Shown here: positions 1 through 7,953 of the stretch, in pieces
Numbering within the stretch: position 1 is the stretch's first letter
Layout of the letters: every line of letters begins with the position of its first letter
Source: Paenibacillus sp. V4I3
GTDB lineage: Bacteria; Bacillota; Bacilli; Paenibacillales; NBRC-103111
Assembly: GCF_030817215.1 (NCBI RefSeq)
Contig: NZ_JAUSZA010000001.1
Coordinates: 3,570,501 to 3,634,500, forward strand
Direction: 5' to 3'
Length of the DNA stretch: 64,000 nt
Translations under genes and position numbers: made by a program
The notes under the pieces: generated by a model
Database searches by the model: none
Told to the model about the DNA's origin: nothing
What the model saw: the letters and a program-made list of their open reading frames with translations, nothing else

Positions 1-1
1 T

Positions 2-634
2 TTGCTACTATTGGTGTTTATTGTATTCAGCTTGGGGGATTTCGAACTAGACAATATTCGTCCGGTACTGGGCGATGGAATGCTGCCTGTATTGAAAGGT
101 ATCAAGCCTTCGATCTTTTCATTCAGCGGCTTCGAAATCATGCTGATTTTACCTGCCTTTATGATAGAACCCCGGAAGGCAGTGAAAGCTTCACTTATGG
201 GTATTGCTTTGGTCATCCCCTTGTACACCTTGGTCGTAGTGATTGCTATCGCTACGTTAACGGTAGATGAAGTAAAGACAGTAACCTGGCCAATGATGTC
301 CGTAGCCAAAAACATTGAGCTGCCGGGTGGATTCTTCGAACGGTTCGAATCTTTGTTCTCCGTCCTTTGGGTGATATCGATGTACTCAGCTTTTGTCATC
401 TTTCAGTATGCAGCGTCCCTTGGGTGTAGTCAGTTTTTCCGGAAGGAGTATCGAACATTCATTTATGCGTGTCTGCCGGTTATTTATCTCATTGCAATGT
501 TTCCTGCCGATTTGAATAGTGTATTTAAATTGGGTGATTTTGTTGGATACTCAGCTTTGTTCATTACTGCTATCATGCCCCCATGCTTCTTGATCATCGC
601 CAAGCTAAGGAGGAAAGGCCTTGAGAGTCGTTAA
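2..634 (+). CDS. Spore germination receptor B subunit (GerAB/GerKB family permease), 3' part
   Basis: The reading frame is open from the window edge, so the N-terminus lies outside; about 210 C-terminal residues are visible. GerAB proteins are inner-membrane members of the APC transporter superfamily with about 10 membrane segments and bind germinants in the spore receptor. The visible part has four to five strongly hydrophobic segments (around residues 1-12, 44-62, 70-88, 120-140, 155-172, 185-203) and ends in a basic tail, as in the family. It overlaps the following gerAC-like gene by 14 bases, indicating one operon and translational coupling; a gerAA gene is expected upstream. The family call is firm; which receptor (A, B, K or other) cannot be told. 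Confidence 0.88.
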   Translation: MLLLVFIVFSLGDFELDNIRPVLGDGMLPVLKGIKPSIFSFSGFEIMLILPAFMIEPRKAVKASLMGIALVIPLYTLVVVIAIATLTVDEVKTVTWPMMSVAKNIELPGGFFERFESLFSVLWVISMYSAFVIFQYAASLGCSQFFRKEYRTFIYACLPVIYLIAMFPADLNSVFKLGDFVGYSALFITAIMPPCFLIIAKLRRKGLESR

Positions 635-1826
635 GAGGAGCTGCATACATCTGGCCCTTCTTTTACTCGTCATTTTCATGACAGGTTGCTGGGATAGGAG
701 AGAGATTGAAGACGTCGGAATTGTGCTTGGAATCGGATTTGATGAGCCGGATAAGAACATGACGGAACGAGAAAAGAACGGAAGTATCGATGGCAAAAAA
801 GGAAAACGTCAAGCCATTTCCATGATTCATCAACTTGCCATTCCGAAACAATTTGCTGCTAAAGAAGCAGGGATATCGCAAAAAGATTATATCAATCTTA
901 TTAGCGAAGGAACTTCAGTTTTTGAAAACATACGTGAATTGTCTACGCGGGCAGAGCGTTCCCCCAGTTATGAGCACTTGAGGATCATTGTTATTAGTGA
1001 GACTGTCGCACGGAACATCGATTTAAATAATCTTATCAATTTCTTGTTGCGGAATACAGAAACGAGGCGGTCCATTCGTGTTCTGATATCTCAAGGAAAA
1101 GCCGAGGATGCTTTTGAAAAGCGCGGGATCGTTAGAAACCCAGCCTTGGTACTTAGGGAATTAGCGGATAATTACCAAAAAACCTTGAGCATGGTCAATG
1201 AATTCAAATTGGGTGATATGTCGGAAAAGATAACGGGGAAAATCAGTTTTATTGTTCCACGGGTAGATACCACTAAAAAAGAAGCGATAATTGCCGGGGC
1301 TGCCGTGATCAAAGGCAAGACGGCCAAGATGATCGGCTGGTTAGGCGAGAAGGAAATTGTAGGATTGAACCTGTTGAAGGGAGAAAAGAAAAGCTCGGGA
1401 ATTATTTCAGGCTCGGATCCGAAGAGCGGAGAGACGATTGTCTATGAAATCCGAACAGTGAAAAGCAAAATTAAACCCCAAGTAAAAGGAGACAAGCTAT
1501 CTTTTGTGGTTGAAATACATTCAGAAGGAAAACTGCGGGAAGATTGGGTTGATCCCGGAAATGCTTTTGAACCGGAATTTATAAAAAGAGCGGAACAGGC
1601 GACAGAGGTGTCCATTCAGGAAGCGGTCGAGAAGGTGCTTACCAAAACACAGAAGGATTTCAAGGTTGATGTAATAGGATTTGGAAAGAAACTTAGCATT
1701 GATTATCCCCAAATTTGGAAAAAGATGAAAGACGATTGGGATGATGAATTTAGCGGTGTGCGTGTAGAAGTTAAAGTTAAAGTGAAAATACAAGAATTTG
1801 GAACAAAGGGCACGAAGAAGGGGTAG
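621..1826 (+). CDS. Spore germination receptor C subunit lipoprotein (GerAC family)
   Basis: Encodes 401 residues. The N-terminus has a basic start, a hydrophobic stretch and a lipobox ending in TGCW followed by DRREIEDVG, the typical beginning of GerAC lipoproteins, so it is anchored on the outer face of the spore inner membrane. The start is TTG at 621, chosen because AAGGAGGAAAG at 607-617 sits just upstream and because it gives a proper signal peptide. C-terminal region shows the family features VDVIGFGKKL and a W-x-x-x-x-D/F segment. It overlaps gerAB by 14 bases. C subunits are required for receptor function with A and B subunits. No T-rich terminator follows directly; only a short hairpin (1829-1843) is present. 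Confidence 0.93.
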   Translation: MRVVKRSCIHLALLLLVIFMTGCWDRREIEDVGIVLGIGFDEPDKNMTEREKNGSIDGKKGKRQAISMIHQLAIPKQFAAKEAGISQKDYINLISEGTSVFENIRELSTRAERSPSYEHLRIIVISETVARNIDLNNLINFLLRNTETRRSIRVLISQGKAEDAFEKRGIVRNPALVLRELADNYQKTLSMVNEFKLGDMSEKITGKISFIVPRVDTTKKEAIIAGAAVIKGKTAKMIGWLGEKEIVGLNLLKGEKKSSGIISGSDPKSGETIVYEIRTVKSKIKPQVKGDKLSFVVEIHSEGKLREDWVDPGNAFEPEFIKRAEQATEVSIQEAVEKVLTKTQKDFKVDVIGFGKKLSIDYPQIWKKMKDDWDDEFSGVRVEVKVKVKIQEFGTKGTKKG

Positions 1827-1911
1827 CAGCAAGGCATCCTTGCAAGCGTAATGGGTTCCGTCTCTTTTTCGCGCTCCTCCAAATCAGTCAGCCATTTCAA
1901 TATGGATCAGT

Positions 1912-2142
1912 CTACGAGATTTGTCTGCCTTTATTTAGGGACTTCATATCTATGTTGGAGTTGGCAAGCAGAGGAAGCATCTTCACGCTACTAATCATGG
2001 GAGAATGGCAAAGATGGCAAGTTGGAACGTACTCAAACGCAAAATTGTCCCGAATCCAACCCTTACATTCTTCTTTCTTGCAAGCCCAGATTTTAGTGTT
2101 TTCCTGAGGGAGATCCTCTAACGATTTTCTTCGAAAATACAT
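1912..2142 (-). CDS. ydjO: Cold-inducible YdjO-family small zinc-ribbon-like protein
   Basis: Encodes 76 residues. It contains two paired-cysteine motifs, W-x-C-x-x-x-x-C-x-G-W (residues about 19-28) and C-x-x-C (about 42-45), as in the cold-inducible YdjO family of Bacillaceae, suggesting a small metal-binding fold. A strong AGGAGG-type ribosome site (about 2149-2154) precedes the ATG. It lies just downstream of the csp gene on the same strand, separated by that gene's hairpin terminator, so it may be expressed by read-through or from a weak promoter. Molecular function of the family is not established. The product lengthens the C-terminus slightly compared with Bacillus subtilis YdjO. Confidence 0.82.
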   Translation of the reverse strand: MYFRRKSLEDLPQENTKIWACKKEECKGWIRDNFAFEYVPTCHLCHSPMISSVKMLPLLANSNIDMKSLNKGRQIS

Positions 2143-2161
2143 AGTTAACTCCTCCTTAGAT

Positions 2162-2196
2162 TAAAAAAAACTGCCCTTAACACTTGTTAAGGACAG
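2162..2196 (-). terminator. Intrinsic terminator after csp
   Basis: A 12-bp stem (2171-2182 with 2185-2196, one mismatch, 2-nt loop) is followed on the minus strand by a run of eight T. It lies between the csp stop and the ydjO start, so full termination here would separate the two genes. Confidence 0.88.
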
Positions 2197-2214
2197 TTTA
2201 CTGTGTATTTCAAT

Positions 2215-2415
2215 TTACAGTTTTACAACATTCTCGGCTTGAGGTCCGCGGTTGCCTTGAGCTACGTTGAATTCAACACGTTGACCTTCGTCTAGTGATT
2301 TAAAACCATCGCCTTGAATCGCGGAGAAATGTACGAATACGTCATTTCCGCCCTCTACTTCGATAAACCCAAAGCCTTTTTCTGCGTTAAACCATTTTAC
2401 TGTTCCTGTTTCCAT
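2215..2415 (-). CDS. csp: Cold-shock protein, CspB/CspA family
   Basis: Encodes 66 residues, exactly the usual length of a single cold-shock domain. The RNP1 motif KGFGFIEV and RNP2 motif VFVHF are both intact, together with the start [11 protein letters not shown] and the end GPQAENV, so it should be a five-stranded beta-barrel that binds single-stranded RNA and DNA as an RNA chaperone. The ATG is preceded by TTGGAGGT. The gene has a leader of about 125 nt containing a large hairpin (separate entry) and a good extended -10 promoter. Csp family members are commonly controlled through leader structure, and that is likely here. Confidence 0.97.
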   Translation of the reverse strand: METGTVKWFNAEKGFGFIEVEGGNDVFVHFSAIQGDGFKSLDEGQRVEFNVAQGNRGPQAENVVKL

Positions 2416-2470
2416 AATAAATTACCTCCAAATAGTTATTTAACATGTTTTTTTTAAACAAAAAAATCAC

Positions 2471-2518
2471 ACATTGAAAAAGGTACCATTACACAAATGA
2501 TCACCTTTTCAATATGTG
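2471..2518 (-). promoter_or_regulatory. Leader hairpin with T-run upstream of csp (possible attenuator)
   Basis: On the minus strand the arms at 2503-2518 and 2471-2485 pair (15 bp with one bulge, about 17-nt loop), and directly after the hairpin comes a T-rich stretch. This has the shape of an intrinsic terminator but sits about 20 nt after the predicted transcription start and about 55 nt before the csp start codon. It could be an attenuator or a temperature-responsive leader structure. An alternative is that it terminates transcripts entering from upstream. Confidence 0.6.
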
Positions 2519-2544
2519 AATTTATGTTAAAGCAGTTTATAAGC

Positions 2545-2715
2545 TCATCTTATCACACAAAAGTCTGCAAAGCAAGTTAGCATGAATCCAATGAATCGCC
2601 CCTGTTTGTTTGAAGCCAGTTCTTTGGCCCCACTTTCTGTGATTTGAAGGGAATAGGCACGTCCATCTTGGGGATCTTGAATCCGGTATACATAGCCTTT
2701 TTGTTCCAGTTCGCA
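2545..2715 (-). pseudogene. MarR-family regulator remnant (wing and C-terminal end)
   Basis: A 57-codon open stretch on the minus strand reads CELEQKGYVYRIQDPQDGRA followed by YSLQITESGAKEL, which is the winged-helix wing (D-x-R-A and L-T-E-x-G pattern) of MarR-family repressors. An in-frame TGA lies just before it and the helix-turn-helix part is absent, so only the 3' end of the gene survives. The csp promoter now overlaps its end. A neighbouring palindrome (2722-2729 with 2752-2759) may be a leftover operator. The family match is by eye but the motif spacing is convincing. Confidence 0.7.
2547..2575 (-). promoter_or_regulatory. Probable sigma-A promoter of csp (extended -10)
   Basis: Reading the minus strand, -35 TTGCTT (2570-2575) and -10 TAAGAT (2547-2552) are separated by 17 bp and the -10 carries the TGA extension (2553-2555). 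The predicted start is near 2540, giving a long csp leader. The promoter lies inside the coding remnant of a MarR-type gene. Confidence 0.65.
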
Positions 2716-2802
2716 TCACATAGTTGTATAATGCAAGTATATAGTTTCATCATACAACTTATTTGAACAGAAGGCAATTTCTCAACTGGAGGGGAAACCG
2801 TC

Positions 2803-3264
2803 ATTAAGGCAAATGAAATCATGGTTCGTCAAGTCTACAAAGTAAAAGAAGGCGATACTGTACGCGACGTGATTGAAAAATTTATAAAGCACAGAATCAG
2901 TGGGCTTCCCGTTGTTAACGACCGGAATGAAGTGGTTGCTTACATTAGTGATGGGGATATTATGCGTTTTATCGGCAAGCATGAGGACCATGTCTTCGGT
3001 TCTTATTTCTACACGGCTATCATCAAGGGAGACAATGAAGAGTTCCACGAAAGAGTTCGTAGCTTGCTTCCTTTGAATGTGATGAAAATCGCCCGAAAGA
3101 AGGTATTTTCCGTAGATTCTGAAGAGGATATTGAGCAAATAGCTGCCATATTGGGTAAAAAACGAATTAAAAAACTGCCGGTTCTAAACCAAGGCGTTCT
3201 TGTCGGAATAATCAGCAGGGGGGATGTTATTCGGCATTCCTTCCAGTCTATTTTACAGGATTAA
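2803..3264 (+). CDS. CBS-domain-pair protein with a probable ATT start codon
   Basis: Two tandem CBS domains (about residues 7-68 and 90-150) form a typical nucleotide-sensing Bateman module with no attached enzyme domain; motifs HRISGLPVV, YISDGDI, KRIKKLPVL and GIISRGDV mark the two repeats. The first ATG (2821) would cut off the conserved beginning of CBS domain 1 and has no ribosome site. Starting at ATT 2803 adds MKANEI, restoring the usual K-A-x-D-I-M opening, and places TGGAGGGG (2787-2794) at a good 8-nt distance; no ATG, GTG or TTG exists in frame between that site and 2821. I therefore infer an ATT start. A TATAAT at 2727-2732 may be its -10. Target process unknown. Confidence 0.85.
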   Translation: MKANEIMVRQVYKVKEGDTVRDVIEKFIKHRISGLPVVNDRNEVVAYISDGDIMRFIGKHEDHVFGSYFYTAIIKGDNEEFHERVRSLLPLNVMKIARKKVFSVDSEEDIEQIAAILGKKRIKKLPVLNQGVLVGIISRGDVIRHSFQSILQD

Positions 3265-3320
3265 AAAGGAAAATATGTCAAAAAACGGATAAGTATTGAC
3301 TGGTTACTAGTAGTTTTTCG

Positions 3321-3361
3321 AACAAGGAGCAAACTGCCGTTGCAGCTGCTCCTTGTTTTTA
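3321..3361. terminator. Bidirectional terminator between CBS and SDR genes
   Basis: Perfect 11-bp arms (3321-3331 and 3347-3357) followed by TTTTTA on the plus strand; the minus side is followed by a shorter T-rich stretch. It serves the convergent CBS-domain and SDR genes. Confidence 0.88.
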
Positions 3362-3366
3362 TTTGA

Positions 3367-4107
3367 TTATAACGTTTGTCCACTATCCACTGTAATGATT
3401 TGACCTGTCATTGCTTCTTGTTCCAAGGCTGCACAGATAAATTTAGCAATATCCTCAGGTGTTGAAATGCGCTGCAGCAGAAGATTAGGAGCTAACCTCT
3501 TCATTTGTTCTTCCCTTCCAGCCCACCATCTTGTCGCGACGGCTCCAGGTACAACGCAGTTGACTCTAATATCCGGAGCTAAGGCGCGTGCTAACGATTT
3601 CGTAAGACCGTGAACTGCTGCTTTGGATACGGCGTATGGAAGAGAGGAGCCTAATCCTGTTTGTCCCGCTATACTGCCGAGATTGACTATCGCTCCTTGT
3701 TTATTCATTTTCATGAAAGGGGCAACAGCTCGCGCGCAAAAATACATTCCTTTGACATTAACATCATAAAGTTCGTCCCATACTTCTTCCGTTGCCGCTT
3801 CCAAATCATCAAGCGGGATATGTCGTGTAATGCTGGCATTATTCACAAGCAAATCAATCGTCCCGAATTGTTGCACCAATGTATCAACCATTTCCCTGAC
3901 TTCCTTGTCTTGAGAAACATCGGCTTGCACGGCTATTGCGCGCCCACCTTTTGTAAGGATGATTTGTGCTGTTTCTTCCGCATCGGCTTTAGAGCGCGAA
4001 TAGTTCACGGCGACGGTTGCCCCCCGCTCAGCAAGTGCAAGGCAAGTAGCCCTTCCGATCCCTGTTCCTCCGCCAGTAACAAGAGCAACTTTGTCTTTTA
4101 AATCCAT
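3367..4107 (-). CDS. Short-chain dehydrogenase/reductase (FabG-like)
   Basis: Encodes 246 residues, usual for a classical SDR. The cofactor motif TGGGTGIG (residues about 11-18), NNAS, catalytic Ser in NLGSIAG (near 142) and YxxxK in YAVSK (near 157-161) are all present; the Asn after N-Y-S suggests NADP(H) preference through the downstream Arg. It probably oxidises or reduces a sugar, polyol or 3-oxoacyl substrate in the cytoplasm. A divergent LysR gene 126 bp away is its likely regulator. It could take part in the sugar oxidation suggested further downstream, but that link is only inferred. A good AAAGGAGATGA ribosome site precedes the ATG. Confidence 0.9.
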   Translation of the reverse strand: MDLKDKVALVTGGGTGIGRATCLALAERGATVAVNYSRSKADAEETAQIILTKGGRAIAVQADVSQDKEVREMVDTLVQQFGTIDLLVNNASITRHIPLDDLEAATEEVWDELYDVNVKGMYFCARAVAPFMKMNKQGAIVNLGSIAGQTGLGSSLPYAVSKAAVHGLTKSLARALAPDIRVNCVVPGAVATRWWAGREEQMKRLAPNLLLQRISTPEDIAKFICAALEQEAMTGQIITVDSGQTL

Positions 4108-4233
4108 AATTAGTCATCTCCTTTTGCTGCACCATGATATAAATGATTGTATATTGTCATTTTGAATTTTGTATAATTGAATTAGTTGATCGATATGTTC
4201 AAAAAAATTGAACTTGAAGCTAGGGGTACTAAC

Positions 4234-5127
4234 ATGGATCTTAAAACATTAAAAACGTTTCAAATGATTGTAAAGTACGGTAGTTTTATCCGAGCAGCTG
4301 ATGAAATGAATTATGTGCAATCTACCGTTACGATGCAAATTCAAAAGCTTGAATCCGACTTGGGCGTTCAGCTTATCGAACGCGGAAAAAAAATCCGGTT
4401 AACAGAAGCCGGGAGACTGTTTTGCGAACAGAGTTTGCAAATTGTAAAGAATATAGAGCAATTACAAACGAACTTATCGGATTTGAAATTAGGCGAAAGG
4501 GGGAATATCCGTTTAGGGGTGACGGAGCCTACTGCCAGTTATCGATTACCTGGTATTTTAGAGAGGTTTTTATCACAATTTCCGAAAATTCGTATCTCTG
4601 TAGAATTTGCAAACACGCCAACATTGAGCGAGCGGCTTCTCAAAGGGGAAATTGATTTGGCTCTTTGTTCGGCACCGGATCTGGGTTCCGATCTCTATTT
4701 TGAACCCTTATTTAAGGAAGAGTTTGTGGTCTTGATGCCGGAGAACCATCCGCTTGCCCAAAAATCGATTATTGCGCCGGATGATATTCGGGGACATCGT
4801 CTGCTCATCACGTCAGCAACCTGTCCGTACCGCAGAAAACTTGAGATGGTATTGCAGGAATCGGGGAACATTCCAATAGACACTATGGAAATTGGCAGTA
4901 TGACAGCTTTGAAATATTATGTCGAAAGCGGACTAGGTATTGCCCTTGTGCCAAAGATTGTTTTGAAACCAGTTCCTATAGGAACTACGATTCGGCCTAT
5001 GAGCGGCAGCCTTATAGAAATGACTTTCGGCATTCTCTCCAAGCCATCAGAATATCCGTTGAAAATGGCTAGCTCAAAGCTTTACCAATTTCTCAAGCAT
5101 GAACTTCTTGAACAATTCCCCCATTGA
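4234..5127 (+). CDS. LysR-family transcriptional regulator
   Basis: Encodes 297 residues from ATG 4234. The N-terminal winged helix-turn-helix reads MDLKTLKTFQMIVKYGSF with AADEMNYVQSTVT as the recognition helix region, followed by a two-lobed periplasmic-binding-like effector domain from about residue 90. An upstream in-frame ATG (4186) would add 16 residues without homology to the family, whereas 4234 has TAGGGGT at a normal distance; the latter is preferred. It is divergent to the SDR gene, the classical arrangement for LysR control. TATAAT at 4172-4177 is a possible -10. The inducer cannot be predicted. Confidence 0.92.
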   Translation: MDLKTLKTFQMIVKYGSFIRAADEMNYVQSTVTMQIQKLESDLGVQLIERGKKIRLTEAGRLFCEQSLQIVKNIEQLQTNLSDLKLGERGNIRLGVTEPTASYRLPGILERFLSQFPKIRISVEFANTPTLSERLLKGEIDLALCSAPDLGSDLYFEPLFKEEFVVLMPENHPLAQKSIIAPDDIRGHRLLITSATCPYRRKLEMVLQESGNIPIDTMEIGSMTALKYYVESGLGIALVPKIVLKPVPIGTTIRPMSGSLIEMTFGILSKPSEYPLKMASSKLYQFLKHELLEQFPH

Positions 5128-5166
5128 CTTTCCGCAAAATATATCAAAAATAAAATTACGAAATGA

Positions 5167-5460
5167 TGTACAGTTGAGGTAACCCCATCCTATCATTTTC
5201 ACCGAATCTTCCAAACTGTCACACGAAATACCGTCTCGGATTACATAAGGAGGCGGAGATTGACTCATGCGGCATACGATTTGTTTCATTCCGATCTTAG
5301 AATCGTAGAGATTGCCATCAAATATCAGTTTGAATCTCAGGAAGCCTTCACCCGTGCCTTTCAAAAAATGCTCTCCATCTCGCCGGGACGGTTCCGCAAG
5401 CAAACAAACATGAAAGACACGCTGTTTCGGACGATGGAGAAGAAAGCGAAGAAAGTATAA
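5167..5460 (+). pseudogene. AraC-family DNA-binding domain remnant
   Basis: An open stretch without a plausible start encodes the last three quarters of an AraC double helix-turn-helix: [43 protein letters not shown] and a final SPGRFRK are recognisable. Codon 5164-5166 is TGA in frame and the first helix-turn-helix helices are missing. The pattern resembles AraC proteins that carry a GyrI-like C-terminal domain, which is absent here. I read it as a decayed, non-functional gene; a 66-residue product from ATG 5260 is possible but would lack the first DNA-binding unit. Confidence 0.82.
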
Positions 5461-5698
5461 GTTTTTCGGTTCCCGAAAACCGTTTTATTATTAGGTCACC
5501 CATCTTTGAATGGCCTCGATAGAGGTTTTCTCAATGGTGGAGTTTTGCTGATGAGCCATGCCCAACCAGTCCCATATCTTAAACCTCTCACGTCCATTTC
5601 ATGTCGATTCTCCTTTGAACAGATTTCTATTTACCTACCCACGCGTCTGAAATTGAGGAATCTGGGCGAGCCCTCCCGTTGCTAATTCGTCAATCATG
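5461..5698. other. Gene-free spacer, possible decayed coding sequence
   Basis: A small hairpin (5463-5477) follows the AraC remnant. On the minus strand two short open stretches separated by stops are visible (about 5639-5698 and 5496-5600), and one has a ribosome-site-like AAAGGAGA with an ATG that is stopped after four codons. They look like remains of a gene that once followed the AraC gene at 5699-6565, but I do not recognise a family. Confidence 0.3.
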
Positions 5699-6565
5699 CT
5701 AACGTAGTTTTTTTCTGTATTTCATCGGTGTCGTGCCTACGAGCTTTTTGAAAGCCTGGCAGAAATAAGGGAAATTGTTCATCCCCACCTCAATGCTGAT
5801 CTGCTCAATCCCTTTGTTGCTTGTATTTAATAACAGACAGGCTTGTTTGATTCGCCTTGCGAGAATATATTCCATCAACGTAGAGCCGGTTTCTTGTTTA
5901 AAGATACGAGACACATAATATTTGGATATATGCATATGTTCCGCTAATTTATCGAGTGAAATTTCCTCCGAATAATGCCCCTCCAGCCAGTTCATAATCT
6001 TTTCTGAATAATGAAGCTGTCTTTGCGGATGTAATCCATTTTCAATTGGATCTCCAAACCCTTTTGCATAGAGAAATTGAAAAACCTGCAGCATGAGTAA
6101 GGCGAAATTTTGTTGTTTTGCATCGTGCTGATAGCTGGAAAACACCGTATGATGATGCTGAAATAATTGGTTGATAAAGCTCATGTTATCCATTTGTTGG
6201 AGTACCTGATCCTCGAGTTCGTTTTTCCACAAATGTTGAAAATAATCATTTAACTGTGGGAATGCAGCAAAATAATGCTCAAATATAGAGGGCTCCAAGG
6301 CGATAATTGTTCGTTCGTAAGGGGCATCTGGATGTACGTCAACTTGAATGTGATGCAGTTGATACGGCTGCAGGTAGAGGAAGGTGCCAGGCTGAATTAG
6401 GTATACTTTGCGATTGACTACAATCTGACCGGTGCCTTGAAGCACATATAAAAATTCCATACCTTGATGGCAATGGTAGAATCCTTTGTAATCCTCAGTC
6501 GTTATCTTGCGATAACTGAAGCGATAGGGGATTTTTTGTAATTCCACGTCTTCAAAGAATTTCAT
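5699..6565 (-). CDS. AraC-family regulator with N-terminal cupin domain
   Basis: Encodes 288 residues. The N-terminal half is an AraC-type cupin (H-x-H/E pattern YHCHQGMEFLYV near 31-42, G-T-F-L-Y-L-Q-P-Y-Q-L-H-H), the C-terminal 100 residues hold two helix-turn-helix units (ISLDKLAEHMHISKYYVSR, KGIEQISIEVGMNNFPYF) and end in TTPMKYRKK. It is divergent to the frameshifted GH88 operon. The shared 17-bp motif found 55 bp upstream of both GH88 promoters (6690, 16968) is a good candidate for its operator, which would make it an activator of uronyl-oligosaccharide use. Effector probably a sugar. Confidence 0.93.
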   Translation of the reverse strand: MKFFEDVELQKIPYRFSYRKITTEDYKGFYHCHQGMEFLYVLQGTGQIVVNRKVYLIQPGTFLYLQPYQLHHIQVDVHPDAPYERTIIALEPSIFEHYFAAFPQLNDYFQHLWKNELEDQVLQQMDNMSFINQLFQHHHTVFSSYQHDAKQQNFALLMLQVFQFLYAKGFGDPIENGLHPQRQLHYSEKIMNWLEGHYSEEISLDKLAEHMHISKYYVSRIFKQETGSTLMEYILARRIKQACLLLNTSNKGIEQISIEVGMNNFPYFCQAFKKLVGTTPMKYRKKLR

Positions 6566-6634
6566 AATGTGCAGACCTCCTGAATGCTACGATGATTCGT
6601 TCAGAATAGTGTACCACGGTCTATTTAAACATGA

Positions 6635-6695
6635 CAAGAAAACAACAATTCCATGCAATGGATTGTAACTTTGAAACCGACAGATTTAATATAAT
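6635..6695 (+). promoter_or_regulatory. Activator-type promoter of the first GH88 operon
   Basis: A 17-bp motif, CAAGAAAACAACAATTC (6635-6651), starts exactly 55 bp before -10 TATAAT (6690-6695). The -35 position (6667-6672, AACTTT) is poor. The same motif with the same 55-bp spacing and a similar AACTTG -35 occurs before the second GH88 operon at 16913-16973. This arrangement fits binding of an AraC-type activator just upstream of -35. Confidence 0.6.
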
Positions 6696-6730
6696 GAAGT
6701 CATTCTAAGGGCAGCAGGGGGACAAGACGA

Positions 6731-7923
6731 ATGCGGATGGGCATTGGAGCAAAGCTAAACGAACTGGAGAATCCAAGTTTGTTTATCGATCGGACCTGGG
6801 AGTCTTCGTTATTCACAGGTGCAGTTGATCGGATTTCAACACGATGAAAGCGAATAGGCAGCGTTTTAAAGGAAGCTTTCCTGGGGATGAAGCGACGAAT
6901 GGGATATATGCAAAGTTTAAAGGTGCACAGAAAAACGCTTGGGGCGCTGGCTACTGGATTGGCATACATTGGCTTCTTTATCAGATGACCAGTGATGAGA
7001 TATTTAAAGAGACCGCGTATCAGTATGTTGAGACATATACACAAACCTTAACCCATGAGCATTATGAGCTCACGCATTGTGTTGGCTGCGAAGCTGATCC
7101 TGCTTTAGTGTGGGGCTATAAGTTTACAGGGGATTCCTACTTCAAGAATCTCATCACTCATGCAGCTGATATTATGCTCGACCGCTTTGTTCCGACACCC
7201 GGAATCATGCATATGGCCGGAGCTATGGATGATGCCACACAAAATAAGCGTGTCATTGTAGACAGTTTAACGGTGATTCCTATCTTAAAAGTGGCAACGG
7301 ATATAAGCGGGAATCCGGCCTATGCCGAAGCAGCTGTGCAGAATGGAGAAACGGTTCTTAGATATAATGTTTGCAATGATGGAGCTATCATTCAATTGGC
7401 GCAGTTTGATCCAATTCTAGGTCGTTATGCGGGTCATCTGCCTCATCAAGGGTTGAATTTGCAAAGCACGTGGAGCAGAGGTTCGGGATGGGCTGCATGG
7501 GGATTGCCGGATCTGTATCGTCTGACTGGCAGCCAAGAAGTCTTGTACGGTATCGAGCAAGTCGTCCGTTATTATGTCAATGCGTTACCCAATGACTTAG
7601 TGCCTTATTGGGATTTATTTTATCGGGAAGGCAGTCAAGAGCCAAGAGACAGCTCAGCTGCGGCTCTGGTTTCGGCAGGTATTCAAAAATTTCTCAAGCT
7701 TGCCCCTGATCATAAATCCACACAATTGTATAGTCGTATCAATGATGCCATCCTCGCTTCATTGATTCAAACATGCTGGGAGGAGAAAGACAACATTGAG
7801 GGCTTGCTGGCACATGTCTGTGCAAATCGTCCCAGAAACAGAACTTTAGATGACTACGCGTTATGGGGAGACTATTACTTTGTGGAAGCTTTGTATTACA
7901 AGCTTGGCGGAGAATTATATTAG
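6731..7923 (+). pseudogene. GH88 unsaturated glucuronyl hydrolase, interrupted by a -1 frameshift near the N-terminus
   Basis: GH88 enzymes hydrate and cleave delta-4,5-unsaturated uronic acid from oligosaccharides made by polysaccharide lyases. The main frame (ATG 6844 to 7923, 359 codons) carries the alpha/alpha toroid with the two expected catalytic Asp positions, CEADPALVWG and RVIVDSLTVIP, and the late W-G-D-Y-Y motif. The family N-terminus (W-E-...-A-V-D-R-I) is encoded in another frame from ATG 6731 and stops at TGA 6845-6847, which overlaps ATG 6844 as ATGA. The two parts join into a normal GH88 sequence, so one base is missing, or translation restarts at the overlap. The 6844 product alone would lack about 38 residues. 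Followed by rraA-like and a large unknown gene, probably one operon. Confidence 0.8.
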
Positions 7924-7953
7924 AGCGTGTTTAACAATAGACGGAGGGGAATG

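Noticed and set aside
1829-1843. Terminator after the first gerAC gene
   Set aside because: The stem is only 6 bp and no T-run follows directly, so evidence is too weak to list as a terminator.
3661-4101. Plus-strand open frame of 146 codons opposite the SDR gene
   Set aside because: The minus strand carries a complete SDR with catalytic motifs and a good ribosome site; the antisense frame has neither.
5496-5698. Small protein genes on the minus strand downstream of the AraC gene
   Set aside because: The ATG with a ribosome site is stopped after four codons and the other open stretches lack starts and family resemblance.
6840-6850. Programmed -1 ribosomal frameshift in the GH88 gene
   Set aside because: No slippery heptamer of the X-XXY-YYZ type and no clear downstream stem-loop at the junction; mutation or restart at ATGA explains it more simply.
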